64,000 nucleotides of DNA, taken from assembly GCA_963576475.1 (NCBI GenBank), contig OY754981.1:26574132-26638131 (forward strand). Reading direction: 5' to 3'. This DNA is from Molanna angustata. Taxonomy: Eukaryota; Arthropoda; Insecta; Trichoptera; Molannidae. A model generated the notes under the pieces. The model was given only the letters and a program-made list of their open reading frames with translations. It did not search any database and was not told where the DNA came from. This document shows, piece by piece, positions 33,033 to 42,769 of this stretch (within the stretch, counting starts at the first letter, position 1; every line of letters starts with the position of its first letter). The position numbers and the translations under genes are program-made.

Positions 33033-33549
33033 GTTCATCCAGCATATTTCATACCACGACCTATAAGAGGCCTAATGGTAACTTTCACCAACGCCCCCTA
33101 ACTCTTAGGTGCTACCTAAGAATTCTTATGTAGTACCTAACGTGAATTTTCGTTTCACCACCTATTTGAGAGTTACCTAAGACGCTAAGACTGGTGAATA
33201 ACAAACGATACGTTAGGAGTTACCTAAACTTAGGTGTTACCCAGCTATGTGACAGTATTGTCCCCTCATCGATGTATTTGACAATTGTCACTTGTTGCAA
33301 TAATTTTGGATGACAATAAGTGTCAAGTTAAAAATGTTCAGTACAAGTTTGAAGACCACTGCGTGTGGATGTGTGCACATAAATCAATCAGTGAACCAGG
33401 AATAAAGAAGCATCGGTGAGATCGTTTATAATACAGTCCACTACCTAACATCTTTAAATACCCATCACCTGATGTTTTCTACACTACTCCTAAGAGGCCT
33501 AAGTTCTATTCATCAAGCATATTTCATATCACTACCCCTAAAAGGCCAA
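33033..33549. repeat. Direct repeats flanking an imperfect fold-back
   Basis: A ~42-bp sequence (GTTCATCCAGCATATTTCAT, then ACCTATAAGAGGCC) at 33033-33075 recurs in the same direction at 33508-33549. Between them lies an imperfect inverted repeat: CCTAACGTGAATTTTCG and TTTCACC on one side, GGTGAATAACAAACGATACG and TTAGG on the other, centred near 33165. The layout fits a DNA-element relic but no family is recognised. Confidence 0.5.
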
Positions 33550-34029
33550 CCTCAACCTCCATTGTCAGAGTTAATTTTTGTTGATTAATTTTCGCACTCT
33601 GATGATGATTATCCATAGACCGATATTGGTTAGTGCTTGTTATTAATTATTCAACGAAACTAAAATAAGACACAAGTTTGTTCCATTGTTTAGCAGAATC
33701 GAAAAGAAGACCTCGATGTTTCAATATAATGAATGAGAATGCCAAGTGTGGTACATTCAGATGAAATAGACAGGCCGTGATTTGCCAGAATAACGACATT
33801 ATTTATTAAGGTATTGTATTACAAATAAAGTAATATAGCAGAATGTTACGACGAACTCACATTCTTAGCCAATGAAGGGGTCTGCGGTCTTACCCAATCC
33901 TAATTTTTCGCATAGAACTTACCTTTGTAATGGATAATGTGGTAGGTAAGTATGTTTCAATAGTAACAGTAGAAAATTTGAACATAAGCAGACGATAGGT
34001 ATGTAATTTCTAAACGAAAATTGGGATAA

Positions 34030-34525
34030 TAATAATAACATACCATACCATACCATCACGCCATCTCCCTAATTGGGGTAGGCAGAGAGAACCGAATGCC
34101 AGACTCCCCTCTCTTGACACACATTCCTCGCTTCATTCACGTCCATACATCGTCTCATACATGCTCTTCTATTATTCTTACTTCTAACATCACCATCTTT
34201 CAAAATCCCATTTATGTGATCGTGCCAACTTTTTCTTGGCCGACCTCTACTTTTCGTTCCTCTTTTATCAGCCTTGTACACTTTTTTTGTCAGACGGTCA
34301 TCACTCATTCTTTCTATGTGGCCGAACCACCTTAGGGCATTTATTTTCATCTTACAATATTTCTTTCAATCATACATTCTCGTCTAATATCCTCATTTCT
34401 TATTCTATCATACATCGTTTTACCACACATTCGTCTTAGTGACCTCATTTCAACCGCGTTAATTCTACTTTCATGCGTCTTCTGCCATGTCCATGTCTCA
34501 CTTGCATACATTAGAGTCGGATAAT
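34030..34525 (-). pseudogene. RTE-family LINE 3' fragment
   Basis: The minus-strand frame at 34069-34350 reads MKINALRWFGHIERMSDDRL, KADKRGTKSRGRPRKSWHDH, INGILKDGDVRSKNNRRACM, ending VLSAYPN. This is the same C-terminal domain as at 16736-17131. The 3' end is GGCGTGATGGTATGGTATGG. Upstream codons (34351-34515) continue the domain in another frame. Non-functional. Confidence 0.85.
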
Positions 34526-34684
34526 AATAATAAGTAATTTATATAGGGCCGTTAAATGATTTACAATCATTCTAAGGGCGCTGGTAGCTTAATTCTGTAA
34601 TGATCTGCGAAACAAAGTTGTTTTTAGTTTTTTTAGAGAAGGTGTCTTTGCTTTGAGCACTCTGATTTGAGTGTCAATAAGAGG

Positions 34685-34870
34685 ATACTACTCATCATCA
34701 TAAGCTCGACAGCCCTGGGTGGACCTTGGCTGAATCCAGGAGTCTCCTCCAATACCGTCTATCCGTTGCCTTTGTTCTCCAGTTTCTAATGTATGCTGCG
34801 GATGCATCCGCATCGACATTATCCATCCATACAGTCCTTGGTCTTCCTAAATAAGATGTATAATTCGTCT
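34685..34870 (-). repeat. RTE-type LINE 3' fragment, (ATG)n end
   Basis: On the minus strand it reads through PRTVWMDNVDADASAA-like codons and RNWRTKATDRRYWRR-like codons. This is the W-x-D/R-x-x-W pattern of RTE C-termini. It ends at an ATGATGAGTAG repeat (34688-34700). Confidence 0.6.
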
Positions 34871-35019
34871 ATAGCATAGGAAAATTAGGGGACGTTGAGA
34901 TGGCACAGTGAGAGCGTGGGCAGGGGTCAAAAAATTATCGTATATCGATACAAATACTACAAGACTGAAATTTTCGTTTTATTTTGTTGATTGATTTTGT
35001 TTTGATGTTGATTTTCTCT

Positions 35020-35200
35020 CCTACATGACCTAATGGAGGGAATGGTTGAGGGGACAAACCACAGGGGGCGCCCCCGACGGGAGTATTTGGCCCAGGTGTG
35101 AGAGGACATGAACTGCGCCACATATGTTGGGCTGAAGAGGGCTGCAGAAGATAGAGAGAAGTGGAAAGCGAGATGTAGACTTCTTCTCTGAGACTTAATA
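35020..35200 (+). repeat. RTE-type LINE 3' fragment
   Basis: It is strongly similar to 52700-52880: TACATGACCTAATGGAGGGA, ATGGTTGAGGGGACAAACCA, GGGCTGAAGAGGGCTGCAGA and AAGTGGAAAGCGAGATGTAG. The encoded LMEGMVEGTNHRGRPRRE- and CAGLKRAAEDREKWKARC-like text is an RTE C-terminus. Confidence 0.75.
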
Positions 35201-35724
35201 ATAATTTGTTGATACAAACAGCACAACACTGAAATTTTCTCGCTGCGCGGCAATTTACGTTTTGGTTTATTTTAATGCTATACAATCCGGTGCATGTGAA
35301 AATCTTTTCAAAAAGGGGGCGGAGAGTATTTTTCTGTTCGAATAGGTGGCGGTAGACAAAAAAAGATTGAAAACCTCTGGTATATGGTGATGCGTACAAT
35401 TCCGGTATTATCACGATCGTCAGTAACGAAGATATAGATGGATGGACGGGAAGTAGACACCATTGACAGAGAAAGATACACAAATTAACGAATTACCTAC
35501 TACCATATATCCCGGGCGACGCGTTGTTATACGTCTGCGTATTATACTATACTAACATACATAACACTTGTCAAGTTGGGGCGAAAACATTTTTAGCAGA
35601 CTTCAATTTAAGGAGGAGGTTATTATTTTTTTTTTACTTTCCACACCATAAAATAATGGAGTTGTGATATCACAATTTTAAAGCGTTATTTTTTACAACA
35701 ATGATTTCTCAAAAGATACCTATC

Positions 35725-36131
35725 ACGTAGAGCAGGGGCTCCCAACATTTTTGTACTCTAGAGCACATTCTAAAACATCGGTAGGGTGTCGGGCACCGCC
35801 TATTTTTAATCGACAAACTTCTTCCATAACTTCTCATTTTCCCATAATTGATTAATAAATAGTGATCAAAAATGTTTAAAAATAATAAAATTACTATTCA
35901 AATTGCATACACACAGAGAAATGTATTTACAAAACGTAAACAAAAAACACAAATACAAAGAAAAAAACTCAAAAAATCAAAACTCTAACAAATAAATAAA
36001 AATAATTCACATTTTTAATTAATGTTTATGAAAAAAATATTTTCTCTGTCGAATAGTGGCGGGCACATACGAATCGTTCCGCGGGCGCCATGGTGCCCGC
36101 GGGCACGGGGTTGGGAACCTCTGGTGTAGAG
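35725..36131. mobile_element. hAT-type MITE (~391 bp)
   Basis: The ends are CAGGGGCTCCCAAC (from 35733) and GTTGGGAACCTCTG (to 36123), inverted with 12 of 14 matches. The CAGNGGTTCCCAACC terminus is typical of non-autonomous hAT elements. An 8-bp flank, ACGTAGAG (35725-35732) against GTGTAGAG (36124-36131), agrees at 6 of 8, consistent with the hAT 8-bp TSD after decay. A GC-rich GCGGGCGCCATGGTGCCCGC palindrome lies near the right end. Non-coding. Confidence 0.8.
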
Positions 36132-36134
36132 AGT

Positions 36135-36174
36135 GCCTAGGCTGCGGCTCTAAGGCCTAGGCTGCGGCTCTAAG
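36135..36174 (+). repeat. 20-bp tandem pair
   Basis: GCCTAGGCTGCGGCTCTAAG occurs twice back to back, followed by a third partial GGCCTAGGCA. Confidence 0.9.
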
Positions 36175-36717
36175 GGCCTAGGCAGTAAAGGCGGGGGTGG
36201 GCGGCCGACGCTGTTGTGCCCTCGTCAATTCTGTACTTAGAGAAGAGCAGGACGGACGCCTCTAGTCTCGCTCGGCAGTTACTCGTCAAACTGTGGCGAA
36301 TGTTGTTGTGTGGTTCGGGCACACCACCGGCGCAGACGTCGGGTCAGACATCCTGTGTTGACAACTAGACGTCAAATCTGACAGGTGATGATTGCGTCGG
36401 ATGCCCCCGGTGTTAGCCCGCGGAACCTTCGGACGCCAACACGAGGACCGAGGGGTAGGGATACAAGCCCCTCCGACTTGAAACGGAGTGTACTTAGCGG
36501 CCGATTTCGAGACCAATCGGAGGCCCTGACGTGTGTGGTTGGATTCTCGGGGGCAGTGGTTGAACCCGATGGATGGTGGATATTTTGTGTTTGTCCGATG
36601 TTGCGGCTGCGTCCGGTGGCGAAGAGGGCCAATGGGCTCTATAGCGTCGCCGGCGTGGAAGTGGATCGCGATCTCCCTCGATTCCTATTCTGAGAAAGAT
36701 GAAGTCAACATAGAATA
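36175..36717 (+). repeat. GC-rich island related to the 3569-3874 insert
   Basis: This ~540-bp block is far more GC-rich than anything around it. It aligns over about 36528-36615 with 3714-3800 (TGTGGTTGGATTCT, GGGGGCAGTGGT, GATGGTGG, TTTGTCCGATG). The frame 36385-36693 (102 codons) is probably incidental. It may be the 3' portion of an unidentified LINE, and its high GC suggests it is a relatively young or foreign segment. Confidence 0.5.
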
Positions 36718-36719
36718 GT

Positions 36720-37810
36720 GAGGCGATCGGTTCTATTTTCTAACCTCAAATAAAGAAATGGCGTAAATTTCGAACAACCAAAATCATATTTCTAAATGAT
36801 CAATGCATGCGATGTGATAGTGGTATATGGTGCTTGGTTCTTTCAGCAAACCCCACAAGGAACACGGCGCTATGATTTTAAAATTACTTTTATTTTTCTA
36901 CATCAAAGATTTTAGGAATGATCTATTGCAGTACTATAGGAATTTTTTCAAGATGTTAGTGGCGATCTTATAAAAAATTCAATCAAATATTCCAATACTA
37001 AAATAACGATTACGTAAGAACAGATAAATAAATATTAATCTGGTGCGGTTCTTCTTTGGTGCCATATCCGTATTGAGACGTACTGCAACCGTCCGTAATA
37101 ATGTACAACTCAACTGCCATGGAATATATTCACGAGACTGATAATGCTCAGTCAAACTGCCTAGTCAAAAATGAAAACCCAACGGAGTTTTGTTTTAAAA
37201 TTTTAACGAATATAGGTGTTACAATTTTAGTATTGTTACTTTTAAAATTAATAATCATATTAATACAATCACAAATATAATTCTTTATTATTTAGAAAGG
37301 TCCAAGCTGCAAACAATATACACTATACATAATAAATAATATCAAATTATTGTACATACACAGCAAGACAATGATTGACATTAATGATTATATACTGCAT
37401 GACATTAATACATAACGTATATATCGTTGGATTAGTGTGTCTAGGCGGATATAATATGTTCAAGTACCTACACTAGCGACAGAAATAATGAACCAAAATA
37501 ATAAACTAGTTCGAGGAAATTTACATTATTTTATGTCTAAATATATTTATAGTGTGCCTATTTCTGAACAGCTGTTCTATTAAATCCAGGGCGTCTATAT
37601 TATAATATATTATAGCTATATCTAACCACAAAAATAAGCGTGTATTTAAACTAGGTATACAATAATCAGTTTTTTTTATTTTTATAAAGGCGCAATTATA
37701 ATCAATAATAGTTGACAATCTCTGAATTCATTTTACGAATTCCATTAATAAAACATAATATATTAATTATTTCTATTTTTTGACTGCTAATTCTTGATTC
37801 AATTTCATTA
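36720..37810. other. AT-rich, no feature identified
   Basis: There are no credible frames. The T-rich stretch near 37280-37295 could be a LINE tail, but nothing supports it further. Confidence 0.4.
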
Positions 37811-37812
37811 TC

Positions 37813-38005
37813 AATTATATAAAATTACTTAAAAATAAGTAAAACCACTATTTTTAACAAATTTTAAAGAGCATCTACTGAATGGAGTCACCATTCGGTA
37901 GATGTGCTTTGAACGAAACGCGTCAGTGGTTAATAATATTTTTGAATTATTGGAAAAAAGTTATAAAATTGTATTTACTTATTTTTAAGTAATTTTATAT
38001 AATTG
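37813..38005. mobile_element. Palindromic element with degenerate hammerhead motif (Penelope-like family, copy 1)
   Basis: A perfect 32-bp inverted repeat bounds it: CAATTATATAAAATTACTTA at 37813 onward and its inverse ending at 38005. Inside lies a hammerhead-like layout on the plus strand at 37890-37930 (see next entry). Shared text with 46788-47019 (ACGAAACGCGTCA, ATGTGCTTTG) makes the two loci one family. Confidence 0.65.
37890..37930 (+). ncRNA. Degenerate type I hammerhead ribozyme-like motif
   Basis: In order: stem I strand ACCATT, core CGGTAGA (consensus CTGANGA with two changes), stem II GTGC-TTT-GAAC (one mispair), GAAA, the self-complementary ACGCGT, then the cleavage base C (37924) and the second stem I strand AGTGGT. 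The order and spacing fit a hammerhead, but the core changes should abolish cleavage. Confidence 0.5.
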
Positions 38006-38374
38006 ACATATTACATAATTACAAAAAATAAAAAAAAACGATCTTCATGATTTTGAAAGTTTTGACAGATATTTCCTAGCGAAGAAATTGTCAGTTGTCT
38101 ATGAATATGCCATACAAACAAAACCACGTCTAAACTAACTAAAATTTTACTTTATACATGATAATCGATGTAAATACAAATAACTGTCATCGGAGAATTA
38201 CCTATAATCACACAATTGAAAAGGTATGTATCTAACGAATCAGTCAGTTTAAAAAAATATACGAATAAAGTTTGTTTTATATATGAAATAAAATCTCTTT
38301 AGCAAAATAAAAACACGTTCAATTTTAATAAAACCTTAAGCAACATTTTTTTTAATGTTATTAAATCTAAAGCT

Positions 38375-38464
38375 GATTGGTAACCGGAGGGGTTACCAAT
38401 CAACAGTAGTTAGTAACCAAAGGGGTAACTAATAAATATAGGTGGTAATCAGAGGGGTTACCAG
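38375..38464. repeat. Three consecutive hairpins with (A/G)NAGG loops
   Basis: GATTGGTAACC-GGAGG-GGTTACCAATC (38375-38401) is a perfect 11-bp stem. It is followed by a second hairpin with an AAAGG loop (about 38410-38433) and a third with an AGAGG loop (about 38441-38464), both slightly imperfect. The stems share GGTTACCA. They lie at the end of the putative LTR. Confidence 0.8.
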
Positions 38465-39056
38465 TAAAGAGAGTTTACTATATCCCAAGTGGATATGATT
38501 TGAAATAAGAACACAAGGACAGTGGTTTAGAGAGAAGAAGAAAGAATGGTCAAAAGTAACGAGTATATTGATCACAATTAATAGTTTGCTTAAGGGTAAA
38601 TTTACAATTGATGAAATAACTTACAAAGGAACTTTCTCACGATGAGTAGGTATAACGAGCGAGTTAGCGGGTGTGTTCAAAGTGTCCGAATCTTCGCATG
38701 GTGAAGTACCATCGTGCTCGCGAGGTCGAGAGTTGACCGGTGGTCGAGAGATGAAGTGTCGGCGAGACGGCGTGGTCGTAACGGCGGCGTGAAGTGACGA
38801 ATCGAAGTGACGGAAATACGGAAATGAAGTGACGACGTGTAGAGGTGTAGACTCCCTTAAATAGTGCTGCGCTGGGGGTAGCAAGTTCAATGTCCTCAAA
38901 CTTTCTAAACTTATTTATTTGAAGTGTCATACCCAGTTGAGGAGTATTGTCACTTGTTTGACGTTGCGAGCGATGAACTCGGCCTAGCGATAAACAAATG
39001 TACTTGCCGTCGCTAGGCGCGCGCTCGAAAGAAATTTCGAGATGTGGTCTTCCACA
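38385..39056 (-). mobile_element. Putative solo LTR (minus strand)
   Basis: Read on the minus strand the block starts near TGTGGAAGACCACATCTCG (~39056). It has a GC-rich U3-like part and a TATA-like TATTTAAGGG (38854-38863), then GAGTCTACACCTCTACACG. It then turns AT-rich and ends in the hairpin region. No gag-pol, PBS or second LTR is visible. The ends and TSD could not be fixed. The two overlapping minus-strand frames here (38621-38899 and 38664-39062) have no recognisable domain. Confidence 0.4.
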
Positions 39057-39079
39057 AATCATTCAAAGTCAAAGGTACC

Positions 39080-40100
39080 AATACTGAGGACAAACATGTA
39101 CTCCATAAGTCATACACACCAACATAATGACGAAACTCATGATACATGTTGGTAAATCGATGAAAAAGAAATAATGCTTAACAATTGTGAAAAACATAAG
39201 GTTGAACATGTACTGACAGATATGGCTGATGAATCACATAATTCTCTACAATTAAATAGTTTTTATGCTGTTGAACAATTTGTAATAGTTTTTATCTTTA
39301 TGTAATGCAATTTATTTTCTACGTGTTTTTGCTAAGTCGAAGCATATATTTTTAACAATTTCAAATACAATGTACCTACATTGTCAAAATTGTCATATAA
39401 TATGATAAACCTATTGCAATAAGTTTGGGCCAACGCCATTGGCTAACGGTAGGATAAGATTGAGGAAGATCTGAGTGTTGCGTTCGCTGTATTTGTAGTG
39501 AATATTTTGAGATGAAATCCTAACTCATGGAACCCAGTGCACCACCAGGGGCGGCTTGATTTATAGTGACCGCCCCGCGGGACTCTACTTAAGATCGCCC
39601 CGCAAACCACCTAAATACAAAATTTAATCGTAATTCAACGCACAAGCTCCTGACACTTTTAAATATATGTATTTATTGAAAGACTTTCGACGATTTTTTA
39701 TGTATTTTCAAGGAAAAAAGTGACTACTTACATGAATTAGTACCTACTTAACTGATAGCAGTTAGAAGCATTTTAAACATTTTTTTTTTAATTTTGTCAA
39801 TACTGGCGGTGTTGAATATGTAGAATTCCATAAAAATGGGTATTTTAAATCAAACAAATGATTTGGTCTACATATATATTTTTTCCTGAATCCAGGACGA
39901 CCGTTTCAGCTTATTAGGCCCTTATCAACATATTTTATTCTTTAAAAATAACAGTAATAAACACTTTATATTTGAGTTATTATTTCTTTGGTAGTTTTAT
40001 TATCTCAGAGAAGAAGAATTATTTATTGATTTATCGTATGACATAGTGAATTTACAATACATTAAAATCAAATTAATAAATACACAATTAAATATAAAAC
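39080..40100. other. Mostly unassigned; possible decayed hammerhead at 39897-39929
   Basis: On the minus strand 39929-39897 reads TTGATAA, then GGGCC-TAATA-AGCT, then GAAAC, then GGTCGTC. This resembles a hammerhead core with changes. I cannot pair stem I. The rest is AT-rich apart from a GC patch near 39548-39600 (CAGGGGCGGCTTG, CGCCCCGCGGG), which might be a DNA-transposon end. Confidence 0.25.
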
Positions 40101-40119
40101 AAAATATGATCATATATTC

Positions 40120-40360
40120 AGGCCGAGGGCCCAGAGCCAGTCCACAAATGCAGGCGTCAGCACGCAAATATCTGTCTTTGGACCCACATATACACGGACG
40201 CTGCATATGTTTGTGGACCTCTCTAAACAGGATCCGCACTGGACATGAACGCTGTAACTACATCATGGCAAAGTGGGGCATTATTCCATCTGCTCAATGC
40301 GATTGTGGCCATCCCTCTCAAACAATGCAACATTTATTGGAGAAGAAGAATGACACGAGT
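40120..40360 (+). pseudogene. Jockey-group LINE C-terminal fragment with Cys-His knuckle
   Basis: The frame encodes SLNRIRTGHERCNYIMAKWG followed by CDCGHPSQTMQHLLE, the classic C-terminal pattern LNRLRTGHGRC...W...CDCG..QT..H of Jockey-group ORF2. The upstream ARKYLSLDPHIHGRCICL is probably also part of it. The final Cys of the knuckle is missing (LLEKK). No RT is present. Confidence 0.8.
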
Positions 40361-40764
40361 ATTCCAACTGTCGATTTGTTCAAGATAACTTTGTTCTCTT
40401 AACATATCGATAATGTTTCAAGCCAGGATACGTGAGATTGTATGCAGGGTCTATATTTTTCACGGCTTTTCCAACTTTGAAGTCAAAAAACACCAACTTA
40501 GAGGCTTCGCAGCATATTATGTTATATATACGGATTTACTCAGAATTCGGAGTAGAACATTTAGTGTGTCTGTGTGTGTGTGTCTCTTATAACTTTTGAT
40601 CCGCTCAATTTACAGAGCCCAAAATATATTATGTCTTATTTATTTATATATTGTTCCTATATTTAATCATCATTGTTATTTTGTGTTTTGCATTTATTTT
40701 TATCTGTTCCACCAATGTTGTTAATTTTGAAAATGATGAAATTCTTTATTTTTCGTATTGTAAC

Positions 40765-40799
40765 CATAGAATTATAATAATGTATATTATAATTCTATG
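40765..40799. repeat. Short perfect palindrome
   Basis: CATAGAATTATAATA and TATTATAATTCTATG are inverted around a few bases (about 40765-40799). The same ATTATAATTCTATG word appears in the direct repeats at 61343 and 61579. Confidence 0.7.
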
Positions 40800-41019
40800 A
40801 TTGTAACATATAAATGGCTAATGTCGTATATATTATTGTAACATAAAATGAAACAAAATGAATAACTCTCCACCTAGAAATCGAACCAACAACGCCGGAA
40901 TTGATTATGTAGGTAATTTTTTTTAAACCAGCTTCGCATTTGAGGACTCAAATCACTCCCTTACCCTCTTTGATAAGTCTACTATCTCATGGAGAAACTA
41001 ATCTACTATGGAACTCTTT

Positions 41020-41465
41020 AGATTAACAAATTCGGCACCATGGTGAAACAAGCGGGTTGTAGCCAACGCTATACTACTACCAAATCACTCCATAAAGTAT
41101 TCAAATTTTGAATGGATAAATTTTTTATGCCGTTTTATGAAAGTGATGTGCCTTTTTACAGTGTCTCTACAATAAAAAAATAACCTTAAAATAAATAAAA
41201 ATGTCGGGCTTCGTGGCTCAGTTGGTTAGGTATCTGACTGCTGATCCAAAGGTCCCGGATCAGATTCCCGGTGGAGACACAGTTTTTAATTGTGTTTTCA
41301 GTCTGGATCTGTGAGACGATTAATATCGTGTCTCTAGAATGCGGCAACTTGTTATTGGGTGCGTGTTAAATTAATATTTGACATAGTACCTGTTAGTTGC
41401 CCGAGAAGCAACATTAAATAAATAAATAAATAAAAATAACCTTTTGGGGTAGTGAGGAATAAAAA
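41020..41465 (+). mobile_element. CA-bearing interspersed repeat (copy 2), deleted and split by a SINE
   Basis: The left part is GTAGCCAACGCT, CCATAAAGTATTCAAATTTT and ATGAAAGTGATGTGCC at about 41050-41155. The right end, ATAACCTTTTGGGGTAGTGAGG, resumes at 41436 after the SINE-B insertion. The middle, including the CA site, is deleted. Confidence 0.65.
41203..41431 (+). mobile_element. SINE-B family, best copy
   Basis: The tRNA-derived head has a perfect A box (TGGCTCAGTTGG), TCTGACTGCTGATCC, and a B-box region ending GATTCCCGGTGGAGACACAG. The body is GTGTTTTCAGTCTGGATCTG, GAGACGATTAATATCG, GGCAACTTGTTATTGGGTG and CTGTTAGTTGCCCGAGAAGC. The tail is (AAAT)n. AAAAATAACCTT occurs at 41176-41187 and 41432-41443, near both ends, as a likely TSD. 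Confidence 0.85.
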
Positions 41466-42182
41466 GACCAAACAACGAGGGTTAATCTTCTATTCTTGAT
41501 CGTGGGCTATAGTCGGTTCCGAAACAAAATGTGTTAGGTATCAGATAAAGGGTCAAGATTTCTGAAAATATTTGTCTGACCCAATGATAGTTTTCTGATA
41601 CTATCCGAATTTCGTTATAAGTTCAAAAAATAAATTGATAAGTACGATGTCCGTTTATTTTGAATGCAAAAAAAACTTATTTTACAAGACACGCACAATT
41701 TACATTGTAGGTAAATAAAACATGTAAATGTAAGTAGTTAAAAAGTAAAGGAATTACGTGGAATGCAAATAAGACGTCAAAAGAAGAAACGTACTTAATA
41801 TTAATTACGAACAAGAGTAGTTATTTCATATTATGTACATATCCTTCTCAGCCTTCCCACAAACTCTCTTACTTACATAAACCACGAGAAATTACCCGGT
41901 AAAAATATATTGTCATTTGTGTTTATCTATGTAGATAATATTATGACAGAGTGTTTATTGTGCAAATAGATGGAAGTGAAATAATTACATTTTACTAGGT
42001 TTAAATTGTTACTTAGGTGTGCTTAACCACATAAACCTTAATAGCTTATGAATAAGTACTTCAACCCAACAATACATCCTTCGACAATTTAATATGCAAG
42101 ACTTCATAAATATAAGGGTTTATGAAAAATATACTTCCAGTTACTTGTTTTAAACGCTATTCACATCACCAGTCCAGTTTTT

Positions 42183-42245
42183 TCCTACATACATACTATC
42201 GAGCGATGTCTTTCTTGGGGTAGGGACAGAAAACCTATCAATTTG
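42183..42245 (-). repeat. RTE 3' end fragment
   Basis: TACATACATACTATCGAGCG, ATGTCTTTCTTGGGGTAGGG and ACAGAAAACC match the RTE 3' end layout with changes. Confidence 0.5.
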
Positions 42246-42363
42246 TTACAACCTTAAACATTCCGTATTTTCTTTTTCATTTTTCAATAACATTAAATTA
42301 ATTGAAATGTACGAAATGAAATGTAATTTATATGAAAGTAACAAATAATATAATGAATTGCAT

Positions 42364-42615
42364 GCTTTGAAGTAACGGCTTAGAATAGTCTTTCTACCCT
42401 TTTCTCTATTATCATCGTTTTCGGGTGTTCCGTAATCGAAAATACAACAAGCGAAAAAATAAGATCTGACATAGTTCAGCAATGAGGTTCACCCACCCGT
42501 TCTAAATTTTGCCTTTTTAGGTGAGACGAGACTTGTGTTTGGAGATAAGGCAATAGAAACGCGCACTCCTGTTGCTGGTTACCCCACACTGTGGGAAATG
42601 CCGTGATAGTATATA
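42364..42615 (+). mobile_element. SINE-D family copy
   Basis: It runs from TGCTTTGAAGTAACGGCTTA through TCTATTATCATCGTTTTCGG, TTCAGCAATGAGGTTCACC and TTGCTGGTTACCCCACACTG to TGCCGTGATAGTATATACG. It is nearly full length. Confidence 0.82.
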
Positions 42616-42689
42616 CGTATATATATTGAATTCCTGCCAGGATCAGCGTTTCGTTGTTGTTTGATCAGCATATCATAGTCTGAGGTTTC

Positions 42690-42760
42690 ATTTTTTTGCA
42701 TTTATTGGCAGGCGTCCTAGGTTCTATTCCTAATAGAGGACAAATTCAAGATACCTAATT
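42690..42760 (+). repeat. SINE-C head fragment
   Basis: GGCGTCCTAGGTTCTATTCC and TAATAGAGGACAAATT follow the SINE-C head (GGCGTCCTGGGTTCGATTCC and CAGCAGAGGAGAAATT). Confidence 0.55.
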
Positions 42761-42769
42761 GATAATTGC

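Noticed and set aside
36385..36693. 102-codon host gene in the GC-rich island
   Set aside because: No recognisable domain, and long frames are expected in GC-rich sequence; the region overlaps a dispersed repeat.
38621..39062. Minus-strand protein of 92-132 residues
   Set aside because: Two overlapping frames without domains in a region that looks like LTR promoter sequence.
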